Origin: Rhizobium nepotum 39/7
GTDB taxonomy: Bacteria; Pseudomonadota; Alphaproteobacteria; Rhizobiales; Rhizobiaceae
Direction of reading: 5' to 3'
NCBI RefSeq assembly: GCF_000949865.1
Contig: NZ_JWJH01000008.1
Span: 62,001 to 126,000, forward strand
DNA: 64,000 nt
The position numbers and the translations under genes were made by a program. Shown here in pieces: positions 45,593-55,347 of the stretch. Each line of letters begins with the position of its first letter. The first letter of the stretch is position 1. The notes under the pieces were generated by a model. The model did no database searches, was not told where the DNA came from, and worked only from the letters and a program-made list of their open reading frames with translations.

Positions 45593-45644
45593 AATAGCCG
45601 CCAAAACGGTAAATCCACAGAACCGAAATTGGGCAAATATCACT

Positions 45645-46565
45645 CTATCCGGGGGGCGATATTCCATGCTTGAACACATCGGATTTCAGTGCGTCGACAA
45701 CGATCTTGAACGCCGGAGAGTTCTGCCGGCGGCTCGGGTAATACAGATAGTAGCCCGGAAACATCGGGCACCAATCATCCAGAAGCTGGATGAGCCGGCC
45801 CGAAGCGATTTCATCCACGACAAGGCTTTCCGGTACATAGGCTATGCCGTATCCGCCAACCGCCGCATCGATCATCGCGTAGGAGGTGTTGAAAATTAGC
45901 TGCCCGTCGACGCGGACGCGGACCTCCCTGCCATCTTTTTCGAACTCCCATGCATAAAGGCCGCCAGCCCGCGCTTGCCGATGGTTGATGCAGTCATGAC
46001 CGATCAGCTCCTGGGGCGTCTCTGGAGCTATTCGCCTCGCGAGATATTCAGGAGAGGCGACCGCGACCAAACGCCAGTCGGGACCGATCCGGACCGCGAT
46101 CATGTCCTTGTCGACACTCTCACCCAGACGCACGCCTGCATCGAACTTCTCTTCCACGATGTTTCGAAACCCATTGTCGGTGTTCAATTCGACTTTGATA
46201 TCAGGATACTGGCGCAGGACAGGGCGTAGTTTCGGCCACACAACACTTTCCTGGGCGTAATCCGACAGAGTTATCCTGACGGTGCCCGATGGCTTGTCCC
46301 TGATCTCCATGAGTTCATCGATCTCGGCTTCAAGCTCCTCGATCCGGGGTGCAAGCGAACGGATCAATCTCTCTCCAGCTTCCGTTGGCGAAACGCTACG
46401 CGTGGTGCGCGTGAGAAGCCTCAATCCCAACCGCGTCTCAAGCTTTTTAATGGTGTGGCTGATCGTTGATTGTGAGGTGCCGAGCTTTGCCGCCGCCTTG
46501 GTGAAGCTGCGCTCCTCTGCGACGGCCAGAAACCACAGCATATCGTTCAGGTCTTCCCTTTTCAT
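45645..46565 (-). CDS. LysR-family regulator
   Basis: A 306-residue LysR protein: AVAEERSFTKAAAKLGTSQS and KLETRLGLRLLTRTTRSVSP form the winged helix. The effector domain reads KFDAGVRLGESVDKDMIAVR, the DmlR/YafC-like group. Divergent from an MFS transporter gene (97 bp), which with the following alpha/beta hydrolase is the likely target. Confidence 0.88.
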   Translation of the reverse strand: MKREDLNDMLWFLAVAEERSFTKAAAKLGTSQSTISHTIKKLETRLGLRLLTRTTRSVSPTEAGERLIRSLAPRIEELEAEIDELMEIRDKPSGTVRITLSDYAQESVVWPKLRPVLRQYPDIKVELNTDNGFRNIVEEKFDAGVRLGESVDKDMIAVRIGPDWRLVAVASPEYLARRIAPETPQELIGHDCINHRQARAGGLYAWEFEKDGREVRVRVDGQLIFNTSYAMIDAAVGGYGIAYVPESLVVDEIASGRLIQLLDDWCPMFPGYYLYYPSRRQNSPAFKIVVDALKSDVFKHGISPPG

Positions 46566-46662
46566 GACGTCTCCTGAGACTGTCGATTAATATCATAGAT
46601 CGATAAGTACAAGAGGATTGCAATAGCTAATCGCGAAACGCCGATCAGCGTATGTTGCGGTC

Positions 46663-47898
46663 ATGACATACCAAGCGCAAACACGATCCGAAGACATTGC
46701 CCTTGTTCATGCTGACGTTGTTCATGAAACGGCAACTCAGGCCGGGGAGCCGGTGGTGGCCTGGGGAGCGGTTTTCTCCCTGGCGCTGTGCGTCGCGGTC
46801 CTCATTGCCTCAGAATTCATGCCGGTCGCCCTGCTCTCTCCGATCGCCACGGATCTTGGCGTCACAGAGGGACATGCCGGCCAGGCGATTTCGATCTCGG
46901 GGATATTTGCCGTGTTGACCAGCCTCTTCGTTGCTGGGTTCACGCGTCGGATCGACCGTCGGGTCGTCGTGACATCTTTTTCGCTGTTCCTGATTGTGTC
47001 GGGAACGGTCGTCACTTTCGCGCCGAATTATCCCGTATTGATGATCGGTCGGGCCGTGCTGGGCATCGCAATCGGCGGATTCTGGTCGATGTCCACGGCA
47101 GTGGTGATGCGGCTTGTCCCCGAGGTTTCTGTTCCCAAGGCGCTAGCGATGCTGAACGCGGGTAACGCCATTGCAGCGACGATCTCCGCGCCGCTCGGCA
47201 GCTTTCTCGGAAGCTATATCGGCTGGCGCGGCGCCTTTTTTGCGGTAGTTCCGCTCGCACTTCTAGCTCTTATCTGGCAGTGGATCAGCCTTCCCTCGCT
47301 CCCTCCGAAACGCAGCGAAGACTCTACGAACGTTTTCAAGCTGCTCGCTCGCCCGCAGGTCGCCATCGGCATGGCGTCCATCACGCTGCTATTCATGGGT
47401 CAGTTCGCGCTCTTCACCTATCTTCGGCCATTTCTGGAGACTGTCACCGCGGTCTCGATTTCGACGCTCTCGCTCCTGCTTCTATCGATGGGCCTGGCGG
47501 GGATCGCCGGAACGTATCTCGTCAGCCGTCTGCTTCAGAAACGCCTGTTCAGCATTCTGGGCGTAATTCCCCTGATCATGGCCCTGATCTCCGTTGGCCT
47601 GATCGTGTTCGGTTCGTCCATCGCCGCCACGTCTATGTTGCTGTTCATGTGGGGGCTTTTCAGTACGGCCGCTCCGGTTGGCTGGGGCATCTGGCTGGCC
47701 AGAACGATGCCCGACGACGCGGAAGCGGGTGGCGGGCTTCAGGTAGCAACAATCCAGCTCGCCATCACGCTGGGCGCGTCGCTCGGTGGCATCCTGTTCG
47801 ACAGCGGGGGCTGGTGGACTGCCTTCCTGTTCGCCGCAGTCCTCCTGACAGGTTCGTCCCTCCTCGCCATTGCCGCATGGCGTTCGGCACGCCTCTGA
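46663..47898 (+). CDS. MFS transporter (AraJ/SotB-like efflux)
   Basis: A 411-residue major facilitator with twelve hydrophobic segments. GFTRRIDRRVVV is the cytoplasmic loop 2-3 and VLGIAIGGFWSMSTAVVMRL follows. The group exports sugars, arabinose-like compounds or drugs. It lies opposite a LysR gene and 58 bp before a Tat-exported hydrolase. Substrate unknown. Confidence 0.87.
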   Translation: MTYQAQTRSEDIALVHADVVHETATQAGEPVVAWGAVFSLALCVAVLIASEFMPVALLSPIATDLGVTEGHAGQAISISGIFAVLTSLFVAGFTRRIDRRVVVTSFSLFLIVSGTVVTFAPNYPVLMIGRAVLGIAIGGFWSMSTAVVMRLVPEVSVPKALAMLNAGNAIAATISAPLGSFLGSYIGWRGAFFAVVPLALLALIWQWISLPSLPPKRSEDSTNVFKLLARPQVAIGMASITLLFMGQFALFTYLRPFLETVTAVSISTLSLLLLSMGLAGIAGTYLVSRLLQKRLFSILGVIPLIMALISVGLIVFGSSIAATSMLLFMWGLFSTAAPVGWGIWLARTMPDDAEAGGGLQVATIQLAITLGASLGGILFDSGGWWTAFLFAAVLLTGSSLLAIAAWRSARL

Positions 47899-47956
47899 AA
47901 ACTCAGCGTTCCCTCCGGATCATTTCAATCGAAGCACCACTCAAGGAGACATGTAG

Positions 47957-49066
47957 ATGACCAACAACCCAGACATAGACAACGCAAATCCCTATAACAC
48001 CGGCATCGACCGCCGCCGCCTACTCAAGATGACCGGCGCCGGTGTAGCCGCACTCGGAGCGATGTCCATTTTCGACACCTCGAATGCAAAGGCTCAGGAC
48101 ATGTCCAACGGCGCGGCCAATTTTTACACCAGTGACAGGGTAACCCTGCAGAAGGTCATCTTCAAAACCCAGTACCAGACGAATGTCGCCGGCAACATCT
48201 TCCTCCCAAAGAACATAGATCAGACGGCAAAGAACCGGGCAATCATCGTCGGACACCCGATGGGAGCGGTGAAGGAACAGAGCGCAAACCTCTATGCCAC
48301 CAAGATGGCGGAGCAGGGTTTTGTCGCGATGTCGATCGACCTGCCCTTCTGGGGAGAAAGCGAGGGGCAGTCCCGCAATCTGGTGTCGCCGGAAATCTAT
48401 GCCGAAGCATTCAGCGCGGGCGTCGATTTCCTCGGTTCACATTCTTTCGTGGATCGACAGAATATCGGCGCGATCGGCGTATGCGGCAGTGGTAGCTTCG
48501 TCATCAGCGCCGCCAAGATCGATCCGCGTATCAAAGCGGTTGCAACGGTTAGCATGTATGACATGGGTTCGGCATTTCGCAACGCCCTCAACAAGTCCCA
48601 GAGCGTCGAGCAGCGCAAGCAGTTCATAGCCTCGGCTGCCGAGCAGCGCTGGGCTGAGACGGACGGGGCGGAAATTCAGTATGTCGGCGGTACGACGCTC
48701 GAATTGACCGCCGACACTGATCCGGTACAGCGCGAATTCTTCGATTTCTACCGCACGCCCCGCGGCGAGTTTACACCAACTGGCGCGATACCACGGACAA
48801 CGACAAAGCCGACCATGAGCAGCGTCGTGAAGTTCGCGAACTTTTACCCCTTCAACGACATCGAGACGATCTCCCCGCGCCCGATGCTGTTCATCTCCGG
48901 CGACCAGGCCCACTCGAAGGAGTTCAGCGAAGACGCCTACAATCGGGCTTCGGAACCCAAGGAACTGGTCTGGGTCAAGGGAGCGGGCCATGTCGATCTC
49001 TACGATCGGGTGGATCTTATCCCGTTCGACAAGCTGAAAAACTTTTTCGATCAGCACCTCGCGTAA
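47957..49066 (+). CDS. Tat-exported alpha/beta hydrolase (YcjY/DLH-like)
   Basis: A 369-residue alpha/beta hydrolase with a twin-arginine leader (DRRRLLKMTGAGVAALGAMS, cleaved near AKA-QD). The fold is marked by NRAIIVGHPMGAVKEQSANL and GFVAMSIDLPFWGESEG. The nucleophile elbow reads GVCGSGSF, so either Cys or Ser could be the nucleophile; it is not a canonical G-x-S-x-G. The final His is in KGAGHVDLYD. Reaction unknown. Confidence 0.85.
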   Translation: MTNNPDIDNANPYNTGIDRRRLLKMTGAGVAALGAMSIFDTSNAKAQDMSNGAANFYTSDRVTLQKVIFKTQYQTNVAGNIFLPKNIDQTAKNRAIIVGHPMGAVKEQSANLYATKMAEQGFVAMSIDLPFWGESEGQSRNLVSPEIYAEAFSAGVDFLGSHSFVDRQNIGAIGVCGSGSFVISAAKIDPRIKAVATVSMYDMGSAFRNALNKSQSVEQRKQFIASAAEQRWAETDGAEIQYVGGTTLELTADTDPVQREFFDFYRTPRGEFTPTGAIPRTTTKPTMSSVVKFANFYPFNDIETISPRPMLFISGDQAHSKEFSEDAYNRASEPKELVWVKGAGHVDLYDRVDLIPFDKLKNFFDQHLA

Positions 49067-49209
49067 CAAAAATACCCGTGAGCTTGCCGGCGCTTCTAAT
49101 GGCGCCGGTATCGCCAGCCATATGTCTCGTGCCGCGGGCGGCTCACTACGCCACGTCCGGCCCTGGATCGACCGGCAAAAATCATGGTCTTGGCAAAAAT
49201 GGGTGACGT

Positions 49210-49629
49210 ATGAAAAGTTTCGTAGAGACAACATTCGTGGCGGCTTTAATATCACTTCAGACTGGAGTATCCGCATTGGCGCAGGACCGCGTTCTGATTT
49301 CCTCCGACTGGGGTAACGTTACTGCCGAACTGGCTGACAACGCGGCCACTCGTGCCCTTGTCGCATTGTTGCCGTTGACGATTGAGATGGACGATCATCT
49401 GCGTCAGGAAAAGACCGGCGACCTGCCCTCCGCCTTACCGTCCGCTCCGCGCCAGCGCGAGTTCTCCATTGGTACGCTCGGCCTCTGGAGTTCGGGCGAT
49501 TTCGTCATCTACTACCGTGATGGACGCGTGCCGCAGCCTGGCATCGTGATCTTGGGTCATATCCCCAGTGATGCCTCGATCTTTGATCGACCCGGCAAGG
49601 TCACCATCAGAATCGAAAAACTGCGCTAA
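49210..49629 (+). CDS. Secreted cyclophilin-like fold protein
   Basis: A 139-residue protein with a signal peptide (to about ALA-QD). The mature part shows LISSDWGNVTAELADNAATR, LPLTIEMDDHL and GTLGLWSSGDFVIYYRDGR, the pattern of the cyclophilin-like family of small bacterial proteins. No isomerase activity is established. 143 bp after the hydrolase gene on the same strand; co-transcription is possible. Confidence 0.75.
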   Translation: MKSFVETTFVAALISLQTGVSALAQDRVLISSDWGNVTAELADNAATRALVALLPLTIEMDDHLRQEKTGDLPSALPSAPRQREFSIGTLGLWSSGDFVIYYRDGRVPQPGIVILGHIPSDASIFDRPGKVTIRIEKLR

Positions 49630-49793
49630 TAATCGATAGCGGCAGGAGAAACGTGGCAATCCTGCCCGCCTTGAACCAGCGGCCGGCCCAGAGGCAAATT
49701 ACCCTTTTGTCTCGCGCCTTTACGTAATATCCCTGTCTTACGCGTGCGGGCCCGGTTTTCCGCAAAGATGTAAAGACCCATTGGAGATACTCC

Positions 49794-50948
49794 GTGAAAC
49801 GGCACCTCGGCTTTATGACACTGCTCTCTCTTTCGCTGACCTTTCCTGCGTTCGTTTGCGCCGAAGACAATGTCGCACAGCCACACCCGATGACGATTAC
49901 CGACATTGCCGGACGGCGTGTAGAGGTCAACGTCCCTGTTCAGCACATGCTGCTTGGAGAAGGCCGTCAGCTCTATCTGATCGCCTCACTTGATCAAGAG
50001 AACCCGTTTCAGCGTATCGTCGCCTGGCGCAACGATCTGATCGACGCCGATCCCGCGACCTACAAACAATATCTCGACAAATTCCCGGCGCTCGCGAAAC
50101 TGCCCACCTTCAAAGGTCATGAAGGCAGCCTTATCGATATCGAATCCGCCGTCGTCCAGAAACCGGATGTCGTCCTTCTCAATCTCGAGGCCAAACAGGC
50201 AAATGAGGAGGCACAATACGTCGAGAAGTTAGCATCACTGGATATTCCAGTGCTCTATGTCGATTTCCGCCATTCTCCCTTGAAAAACACCGATCCGACA
50301 ATCCGGATTCTCGGCAAGATCATGGGGCGCGAAGAGAGGGCGGAGGAAGTCATTGCATTCAGAAAGAAGGCAATGAAGCGGGTGGAGAGCGTTCTGGAGC
50401 AGGCCAAGCCAGACCGCCCCAAAGTGTTTATCGAGCGCATCGGCGGATATTCCGACGATTGCTGCCTGACCTTTGGCGCCGAAAACTTCGGAAAATACGT
50501 TGAGCTGGCCGGTGGCAAAAACATCGGAAGCGAATTCCTGCCGTCAACCTTTGGGCAACTCAATCCTGAACAGGTGGTCGTGTCCAATCCCGATCAGGTG
50601 ATCGTTACAAGCGCCGACTGGCAGGCTTACGTGCCGGGAGGGCGCTGGATTCCCTTAGGGCCGGGGGCAGATCTCAATCAGGCACGTAAAAAACTGGAAT
50701 GGTATCCGACGCGCGATGCCTACACAGGCACAACTGCGCAGATGACGAACAGCTTTCATGGCATCTGGCACCAGTTTTATAACAGTCCCTACGAATTCAT
50801 CGCCATCCAGTGGATTGCCAAATGGCTTCATCCGGACCTGTTTGCCGACCTTGATCCGGATCAGACATTCGCTGAGTACCACAGGAAGTTTCTGCCGATC
50901 GAATACAAACCTGGCTATGCCGTCAGCTTCGACGCCTCCACAAAATAA
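49794..50948 (+). CDS. Iron-siderophore ABC transporter substrate-binding protein
   Basis: A 384-residue periplasmic binding protein of the FepB/BtuF class, with signal peptide (MKRHLGFMTLLSLSLTFPAF, cleaved near CA-ED). ITDIAGRRVEVNVPVQHMLL opens the mature domain; VVQKPDVVLLNLEAKQ and VSNPDQVIVTSADWQAYVPG follow. The start is GTG at 49794 with GGAG upstream. No permease or ATPase gene adjoins it. It converges on a TonB-dependent receptor gene, pointing to iron-chelate uptake. Confidence 0.85.
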   Translation: MKRHLGFMTLLSLSLTFPAFVCAEDNVAQPHPMTITDIAGRRVEVNVPVQHMLLGEGRQLYLIASLDQENPFQRIVAWRNDLIDADPATYKQYLDKFPALAKLPTFKGHEGSLIDIESAVVQKPDVVLLNLEAKQANEEAQYVEKLASLDIPVLYVDFRHSPLKNTDPTIRILGKIMGREERAEEVIAFRKKAMKRVESVLEQAKPDRPKVFIERIGGYSDDCCLTFGAENFGKYVELAGGKNIGSEFLPSTFGQLNPEQVVVSNPDQVIVTSADWQAYVPGGRWIPLGPGADLNQARKKLEWYPTRDAYTGTTAQMTNSFHGIWHQFYNSPYEFIAIQWIAKWLHPDLFADLDPDQTFAEYHRKFLPIEYKPGYAVSFDASTK

Positions 50949-51018
50949 CGGCGCTTCGCGTGATGCGGTTATTGGTCATCAGGCAGTAGCTCCGGTCTTC
51001 GCGTTTGCGACGGTGTCA

Positions 51019-51061
51019 GGACCGGTTCCACCTGCGATCAACAACAAGGTGTAACCGGTCC
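51019..51061. terminator. Bidirectional terminator between binding-protein and receptor genes
   Basis: GGACCGGTT (51019-51027) with CACCT (51029-51033) pairs with AGGTG (51047-51051) and AACCGGTCC (51053-51061): 14 bp with one internal mismatch. It lies between converging genes. Confidence 0.65.
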
Positions 51062-51074
51062 CAGCTTTAGGTTC

Positions 51075-53222
51075 TCAAAAATCGGTCGTCATGGAGATCT
51101 TGAACGTGCGCGGCGCGCCCTGCGCGATCGTGCTGTAACTTGCCACGCCCGACCAGTAATCCTTGTCGAAGACGTTTTCGACGGAGGCGCGGACTGTTAC
51201 CGGCCTGTTCTCGATTTCCGTCTTGTAGCGTGCGCCCAGATCCAGCCGCGTCCAGGACGGGATTTTCAGGCTGTTAGCCGTATTGATATACTGTTCTCCG
51301 GTATGGATCACATTGGCCGAAACAGTGAACCCCTCAAGAAACGGCGTATCCCATTCCATGCCAATGTTCGCCTGGACGGAGGGAACCCCAACAGGCTTGT
51401 TTCCGAGCGTCTGCGAATTTGATGTTTTCGTCAGCGCACCGTCGATCAGCATCAGCCCGCCGAGCAGGCGAACATCGTCCGTGACCTCCCCGAAGGCATT
51501 AAACTCAAGTCCCCGATTGCGCTGCTCGCCTCCCGCCGAGAACAGGAGGCCTCCGCTCGTCGGCTCCAGTTGACCAAAGGGCTTTTCGATCTGGAACGCA
51601 CTGATCGTCATCCCAACCTGACCAAAGTCGAACTTCGTGCCGATCTCGTATTGGGTGGTGCGGTACGGAGCGAGCGTTTCACCGGAATTGACCGCAGTAA
51701 TTGGCGCCGTGTCGCCAATGCTGAGCCCCTCGGCGTAGTTTGCATAGAAGGAAACGGCATCCCAGGGCCGGACGACGATACCCACCAACGGCGTGACTGC
51801 ATCCTCATCCGACGAGGAGGAAACCGTACCCGTGGCCGTATTGAAGTTCTTCGAATCGATCTGCTGAAGGCGGCCGCCGACGGTCAGTTGCAATCGTTCA
51901 TCCAGCATCGACAGGGTGTCGGACAGCGCAATACCCGAGAGCGTGCTTTCCGATACTCTTGGCACAGAGCTCGGATTGGCCACGAACTGCTCAACCCGGC
52001 TTAACGGATCATACATGTTGCTGAGATCGGTCGTTCCAGACACGATGGCACGGTCGAGGCCCTGTTTTAGATAACTCGCCTGCAGGGTCATGACATGCGC
52101 AATCGGACCGGTATCGAACTTCCCCCTCAGACCGGTTTCCGCCGTTAGCCTGTCGACATCGAAGACGCCATTTTGCGGCATGGTGCTGATGTCGCCGGCG
52201 GAGTTGAGGATGGTGGGCAGGCCGAACAGACGATGGACATGGGAGGTGCCGCCCCCCACCGCGCTGAACCAGGTGACATCATCGGTCAGATCATATTCGA
52301 ATCGTCCAAGAACCGACCGCTCCGTGCTTTTCGACCACTCCCACGACTGCTGTACGTTCAACGAACCGTCAGGCGCACTCGGGATCGCCGCAAGGCGGCT
52401 TCCTGGGTAGAACGGACGCGATAACGCATCATATTTTTCATATTGCCCGATAACATCGAGCGTGGCTCTAAGGTTCTCTCCTTCGTAGTCCAGGGCCAGC
52501 GAACCCAGAAAGAAGTTTCGGTCCTGATCGTCGATCGGCGTGTCGCCACCGTGAACGCTGCCATTGAACCGGACACCGAACTGGCGCTCATCGCCGAAAC
52601 GACGGGACAGGTCGAGATGAACCCCGCCCTGCATCTCCGAAGCGTAGTCAGTAGTCACCCGTGTCAGGTCCTGATCGCCAGCGCGCTTCGGAACGATATT
52701 GATGGTGCCGCCGACAGCGCTGTTGGGTGAAATGCCATAGAGGAACGCCGTCGGCCCCTTCAGCACCTCGATACGTTCGGCATAATCAGTGAAAACGCGG
52801 TAGGTCGGTGCAACACCGTAAACACCGTCAAACGCGATCTCCCCGAAATTGCCTTCACCGATCGGGAATCCCCTGATGTAGAAGGAGTCCAGCATTCCGC
52901 CGGATGAGTGAGTATTTCGGACAGATGGATCATTATCCATTACCTCGCCGACGGTACGGGCGCCCTGATCCTCAATCTTCTGCGACGTGTAGGCCGTGGC
53001 ATTGAATGGAATATCCATAAAATCCCGGTCCCCGAGTATGCCAAGTCGCATACCTTTTGCGACCTGACCGCCCGCATACTCGTCCGGCAATGTCCCGATC
53101 GTGGAAGTTTCGTCCTTATCACCTGCAATGATAATTGGTTTAAGTTGGATCGTGTCTTCGGCGGAGGCCGTCTCACTGACCAAAATCGCCAACGCGATCG
53201 CGCATCCCATGCGGGTATTCAT
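51075..53222 (-). CDS. TonB-dependent siderophore receptor
   Basis: A 715-residue outer-membrane receptor. Signal peptide to about ASA-ED, then a TonB-box-like DTIQLKPIIIAG. Plug domain: VGEVMDNDPSVRNTHSSGGM, YIRGFPIGEGN and RIEVLKGPTAFLYGISPNSA. The rest is a 22-strand-type barrel ending in Phe (TFKISMTTDF). It imports a ferric siderophore or similar chelate. No STN signalling domain, so no sigma/anti-sigma control. A candidate RirA box lies upstream. Confidence 0.93.
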   Translation of the reverse strand: MNTRMGCAIALAILVSETASAEDTIQLKPIIIAGDKDETSTIGTLPDEYAGGQVAKGMRLGILGDRDFMDIPFNATAYTSQKIEDQGARTVGEVMDNDPSVRNTHSSGGMLDSFYIRGFPIGEGNFGEIAFDGVYGVAPTYRVFTDYAERIEVLKGPTAFLYGISPNSAVGGTINIVPKRAGDQDLTRVTTDYASEMQGGVHLDLSRRFGDERQFGVRFNGSVHGGDTPIDDQDRNFFLGSLALDYEGENLRATLDVIGQYEKYDALSRPFYPGSRLAAIPSAPDGSLNVQQSWEWSKSTERSVLGRFEYDLTDDVTWFSAVGGGTSHVHRLFGLPTILNSAGDISTMPQNGVFDVDRLTAETGLRGKFDTGPIAHVMTLQASYLKQGLDRAIVSGTTDLSNMYDPLSRVEQFVANPSSVPRVSESTLSGIALSDTLSMLDERLQLTVGGRLQQIDSKNFNTATGTVSSSSDEDAVTPLVGIVVRPWDAVSFYANYAEGLSIGDTAPITAVNSGETLAPYRTTQYEIGTKFDFGQVGMTISAFQIEKPFGQLEPTSGGLLFSAGGEQRNRGLEFNAFGEVTDDVRLLGGLMLIDGALTKTSNSQTLGNKPVGVPSVQANIGMEWDTPFLEGFTVSANVIHTGEQYINTANSLKIPSWTRLDLGARYKTEIENRPVTVRASVENVFDKDYWSGVASYSTIAQGAPRTFKISMTTDF

Positions 53223-53304
53223 AGCAAATCCTCGATAAAATTGCCGATCGCAGGCTTCGGTTGATTCGAGACCTCACGCTTCGATCAAAGCCGAGTAAAT
53301 AACA

Positions 53305-53319
53305 TGATTAAAAAAGTCA
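53305..53319 (-). promoter_or_regulatory. Candidate RirA iron-responsive box (TGA-N9-TCA)
   Basis: TGATTAAAAAAGTCA at 53305-53319 fits the rhizobial iron-responsive operator pattern TGA-N9-TCA, about 85 bp upstream of the receptor start, in an AT-rich stretch. The motif is short, so the match alone is weak, but its place before a siderophore receptor is telling. Confidence 0.45.
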
Positions 53320-53406
53320 ATTTTGATTCAGCGCTAGGGTTGTGCGTGGTTGTCAGTCGCGGTCTGGGCTTGGGGTCGTCGCCGTCAGTTAGGTTGGCTC
53401 ACTATG

Positions 53407-53868
53407 TCACAGTCCGCTCATGATCATTTTCCCGACCGCCAGCTCGCTCGCGAAATAGCCGCTGTATCTGGGCAAGCTATCCGACATATCCAGCACGCGA
53501 CGGTGATAGAATATATCCATCCGAGCCGGCGGGAGCTGGGCCTCAGCCCCAAAATTGTACGCTGGAATGAACATCACCTTGAACGGCCCGACGCCCGCAA
53601 CCTCCACAACGGGCTTGCCGCAGGTCCGGCAGAGCCCGCGGTCGAAGTTCGGCGGCGAACGGTATTTCTTGAATGAGACATTATCGGCATTCTTCAACGT
53701 CACATCCTTGGCGCGAACGGCGACCACATCCGCGAATAGTTTGCCGTTGAACGCCTGGCAAATCAGGCAGTGGCATCGGAACCTTGCTTTCGGCTCGGCA
53801 TGCACCTCGAAAGAGCAGGCAGTGCATTCGCAGGAACCGCGCAGCGGCAGCGATGTGTAGGGGGTCAT
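53407..53868 (-). CDS. GFA-family zinc protein
   Basis: A 153-residue protein of the glutathione-dependent formaldehyde-activating (GFA/CENP-V) family. Zinc cysteines are in GSCECTACSFEV, RCHCLICQAFNG and CRTCGKPVV. The family binds zinc; glutathione-adduct chemistry is proven for few members. AGGAGC precedes the ATG at 53868. It lies just after the aldehyde dehydrogenase gene on the same strand and may join it in aldehyde detoxification. Confidence 0.87.
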   Translation of the reverse strand: MTPYTSLPLRGSCECTACSFEVHAEPKARFRCHCLICQAFNGKLFADVVAVRAKDVTLKNADNVSFKKYRSPPNFDRGLCRTCGKPVVEVAGVGPFKVMFIPAYNFGAEAQLPPARMDIFYHRRVLDMSDSLPRYSGYFASELAVGKMIMSGL

Positions 53869-53909
53869 GTTCGGATGCTCCTGAGCTTGGCTTGATGACG
53901 GCACGCCGG

Positions 53910-55337
53910 TTATCGAAGCATCATCTTGAGGATGATATCGATCGGCTGTCTGAACGGGGCATGGAGCAGGTTGGAAAGATTCCAGCGACCCTGCTCATAA
54001 ATCCCCTTGGCGTGGCTGAGGGTACGGAAGCCCTCAATGCCATGGTAAGCACCCATGCCGCTGGCCCCGACGCCGCCGAAGGGCAAGTCATCCTGAGCGA
54101 TGTGCATGATCGTGCCGTTGATGGTGACGTTGCCTGAGGTTGTTTGGCTCAGCACCATGCGTCGATCTTCGTCATCGGCACCGAAATAATAAAGCGCGAG
54201 CGGCCGAGGCCGGGCGTTTACGTAGGCAACCGCATCGGCGATGTCGCGGTAGGGAAATACCGGTAGAACCGGGCCGAAAATCTCTTCGTGAGCGATGCGC
54301 ATGGTGTCTGTCACGCCGAATACGACGGTTGGCGCCAGCGTGTTGCGGCGAGTGGATGCATCGCCGGGCCGATTACCAACCTCGACGATCTGCGCACCCT
54401 TGGCTCTGGCGTCCTCGATCAGGCTCTGGAGCCGGGCGTGGTGCCGCTCATTGATGATGGAAGTATAGTGTTCGCTCGTCGGCCCGTCCGCATAGAAAGA
54501 CGCGACTTTCCGGCCATACGTCTCGATGAATGGCTCGACGTCGTTTTCGTGGACGAGTGCATAGTCAGGGGCGATGCACGTCTGCCCGGCGTTAAGCAGC
54601 TTGCCGAAAGCAATCGACGCCGCCGCTTGGTCGAGGGAATGGCCTTTGGCGACAATGACCGGCGATTTGCCGCCCAGTTCAAGTGTGACCGGTACGAGGT
54701 TGTCGCTCGCAGCCTTCATCACAGCCCGCCCCACCGCAGTGCTGCCGGTGAAGACGAGATGGTCAAACGGCAGGGCCGCGAATGCCGCCCCTACCGCCGC
54801 ATCACCGTTCGCGATCGCGAACTGCTCTTCGGAGAAAATCTCACCGAACATTTTTGCGAGCAGCGCATTCGTCACGGGCGTGAACTCGGAAGGCTTCAAC
54901 ATCACCCGGTTGCCGGCGGCGATGGCGGTTGCGACCGGCATCAGCGCCAGGTTCACCGGATAGTTCCACGGCGACATCACGCCGACGACGCCAAGCGGCT
55001 GATACTCAATGCGGGCATTGCCCATCCGCATGTGCAGAGCAACGTGACGGCGGGAAGGCGCCATGAATTTACGAAGGTTGCGGATCAGATATTTCGTTCC
55101 CTCCGCGACCCCTCCAACCTCCATGATCGCCGTCTCATACCTCGAGCGATGTCCAAAGTCGGCATTGATGGCGTCTTCGATCGCTTTGCGGTGCCCGATT
55201 ATCGTGGACCTGAACTTCGACAGATCAGCGCGTCGTTGCGCCAGCGACGGCGCTCCGTCACGCAGGAAGGCAGCACGCTGGTCGGCGAGAAGACTGCCTA
55301 ACCGATCAGGGGCGGTCAATTTGTCGATTGCGTTCAT
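53910..55337 (-). CDS. Coniferyl-aldehyde-dehydrogenase-like ALDH
   Basis: A 475-residue aldehyde dehydrogenase of the fatty/coniferyl aldehyde branch. GVMSPWNYPVNLALMPVATA, the catalytic Glu in VTLELGGKSPVIV, the catalytic Cys in LNAGQTCIAPDYALV, and EEIFGPVLPVFPY are present. The C-terminal hydrophobic tail (PIDIILKMMLR) is typical of this group. The ATG at 55337 follows GGAGT. Divergent from a TetR gene, with strong repeats between. Confidence 0.9.
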   Translation of the reverse strand: MNAIDKLTAPDRLGSLLADQRAAFLRDGAPSLAQRRADLSKFRSTIIGHRKAIEDAINADFGHRSRYETAIMEVGGVAEGTKYLIRNLRKFMAPSRRHVALHMRMGNARIEYQPLGVVGVMSPWNYPVNLALMPVATAIAAGNRVMLKPSEFTPVTNALLAKMFGEIFSEEQFAIANGDAAVGAAFAALPFDHLVFTGSTAVGRAVMKAASDNLVPVTLELGGKSPVIVAKGHSLDQAAASIAFGKLLNAGQTCIAPDYALVHENDVEPFIETYGRKVASFYADGPTSEHYTSIINERHHARLQSLIEDARAKGAQIVEVGNRPGDASTRRNTLAPTVVFGVTDTMRIAHEEIFGPVLPVFPYRDIADAVAYVNARPRPLALYYFGADDEDRRMVLSQTTSGNVTINGTIMHIAQDDLPFGGVGASGMGAYHGIEGFRTLSHAKGIYEQGRWNLSNLLHAPFRQPIDIILKMMLR

Positions 55338-55347
55338 GGTCCACTCC

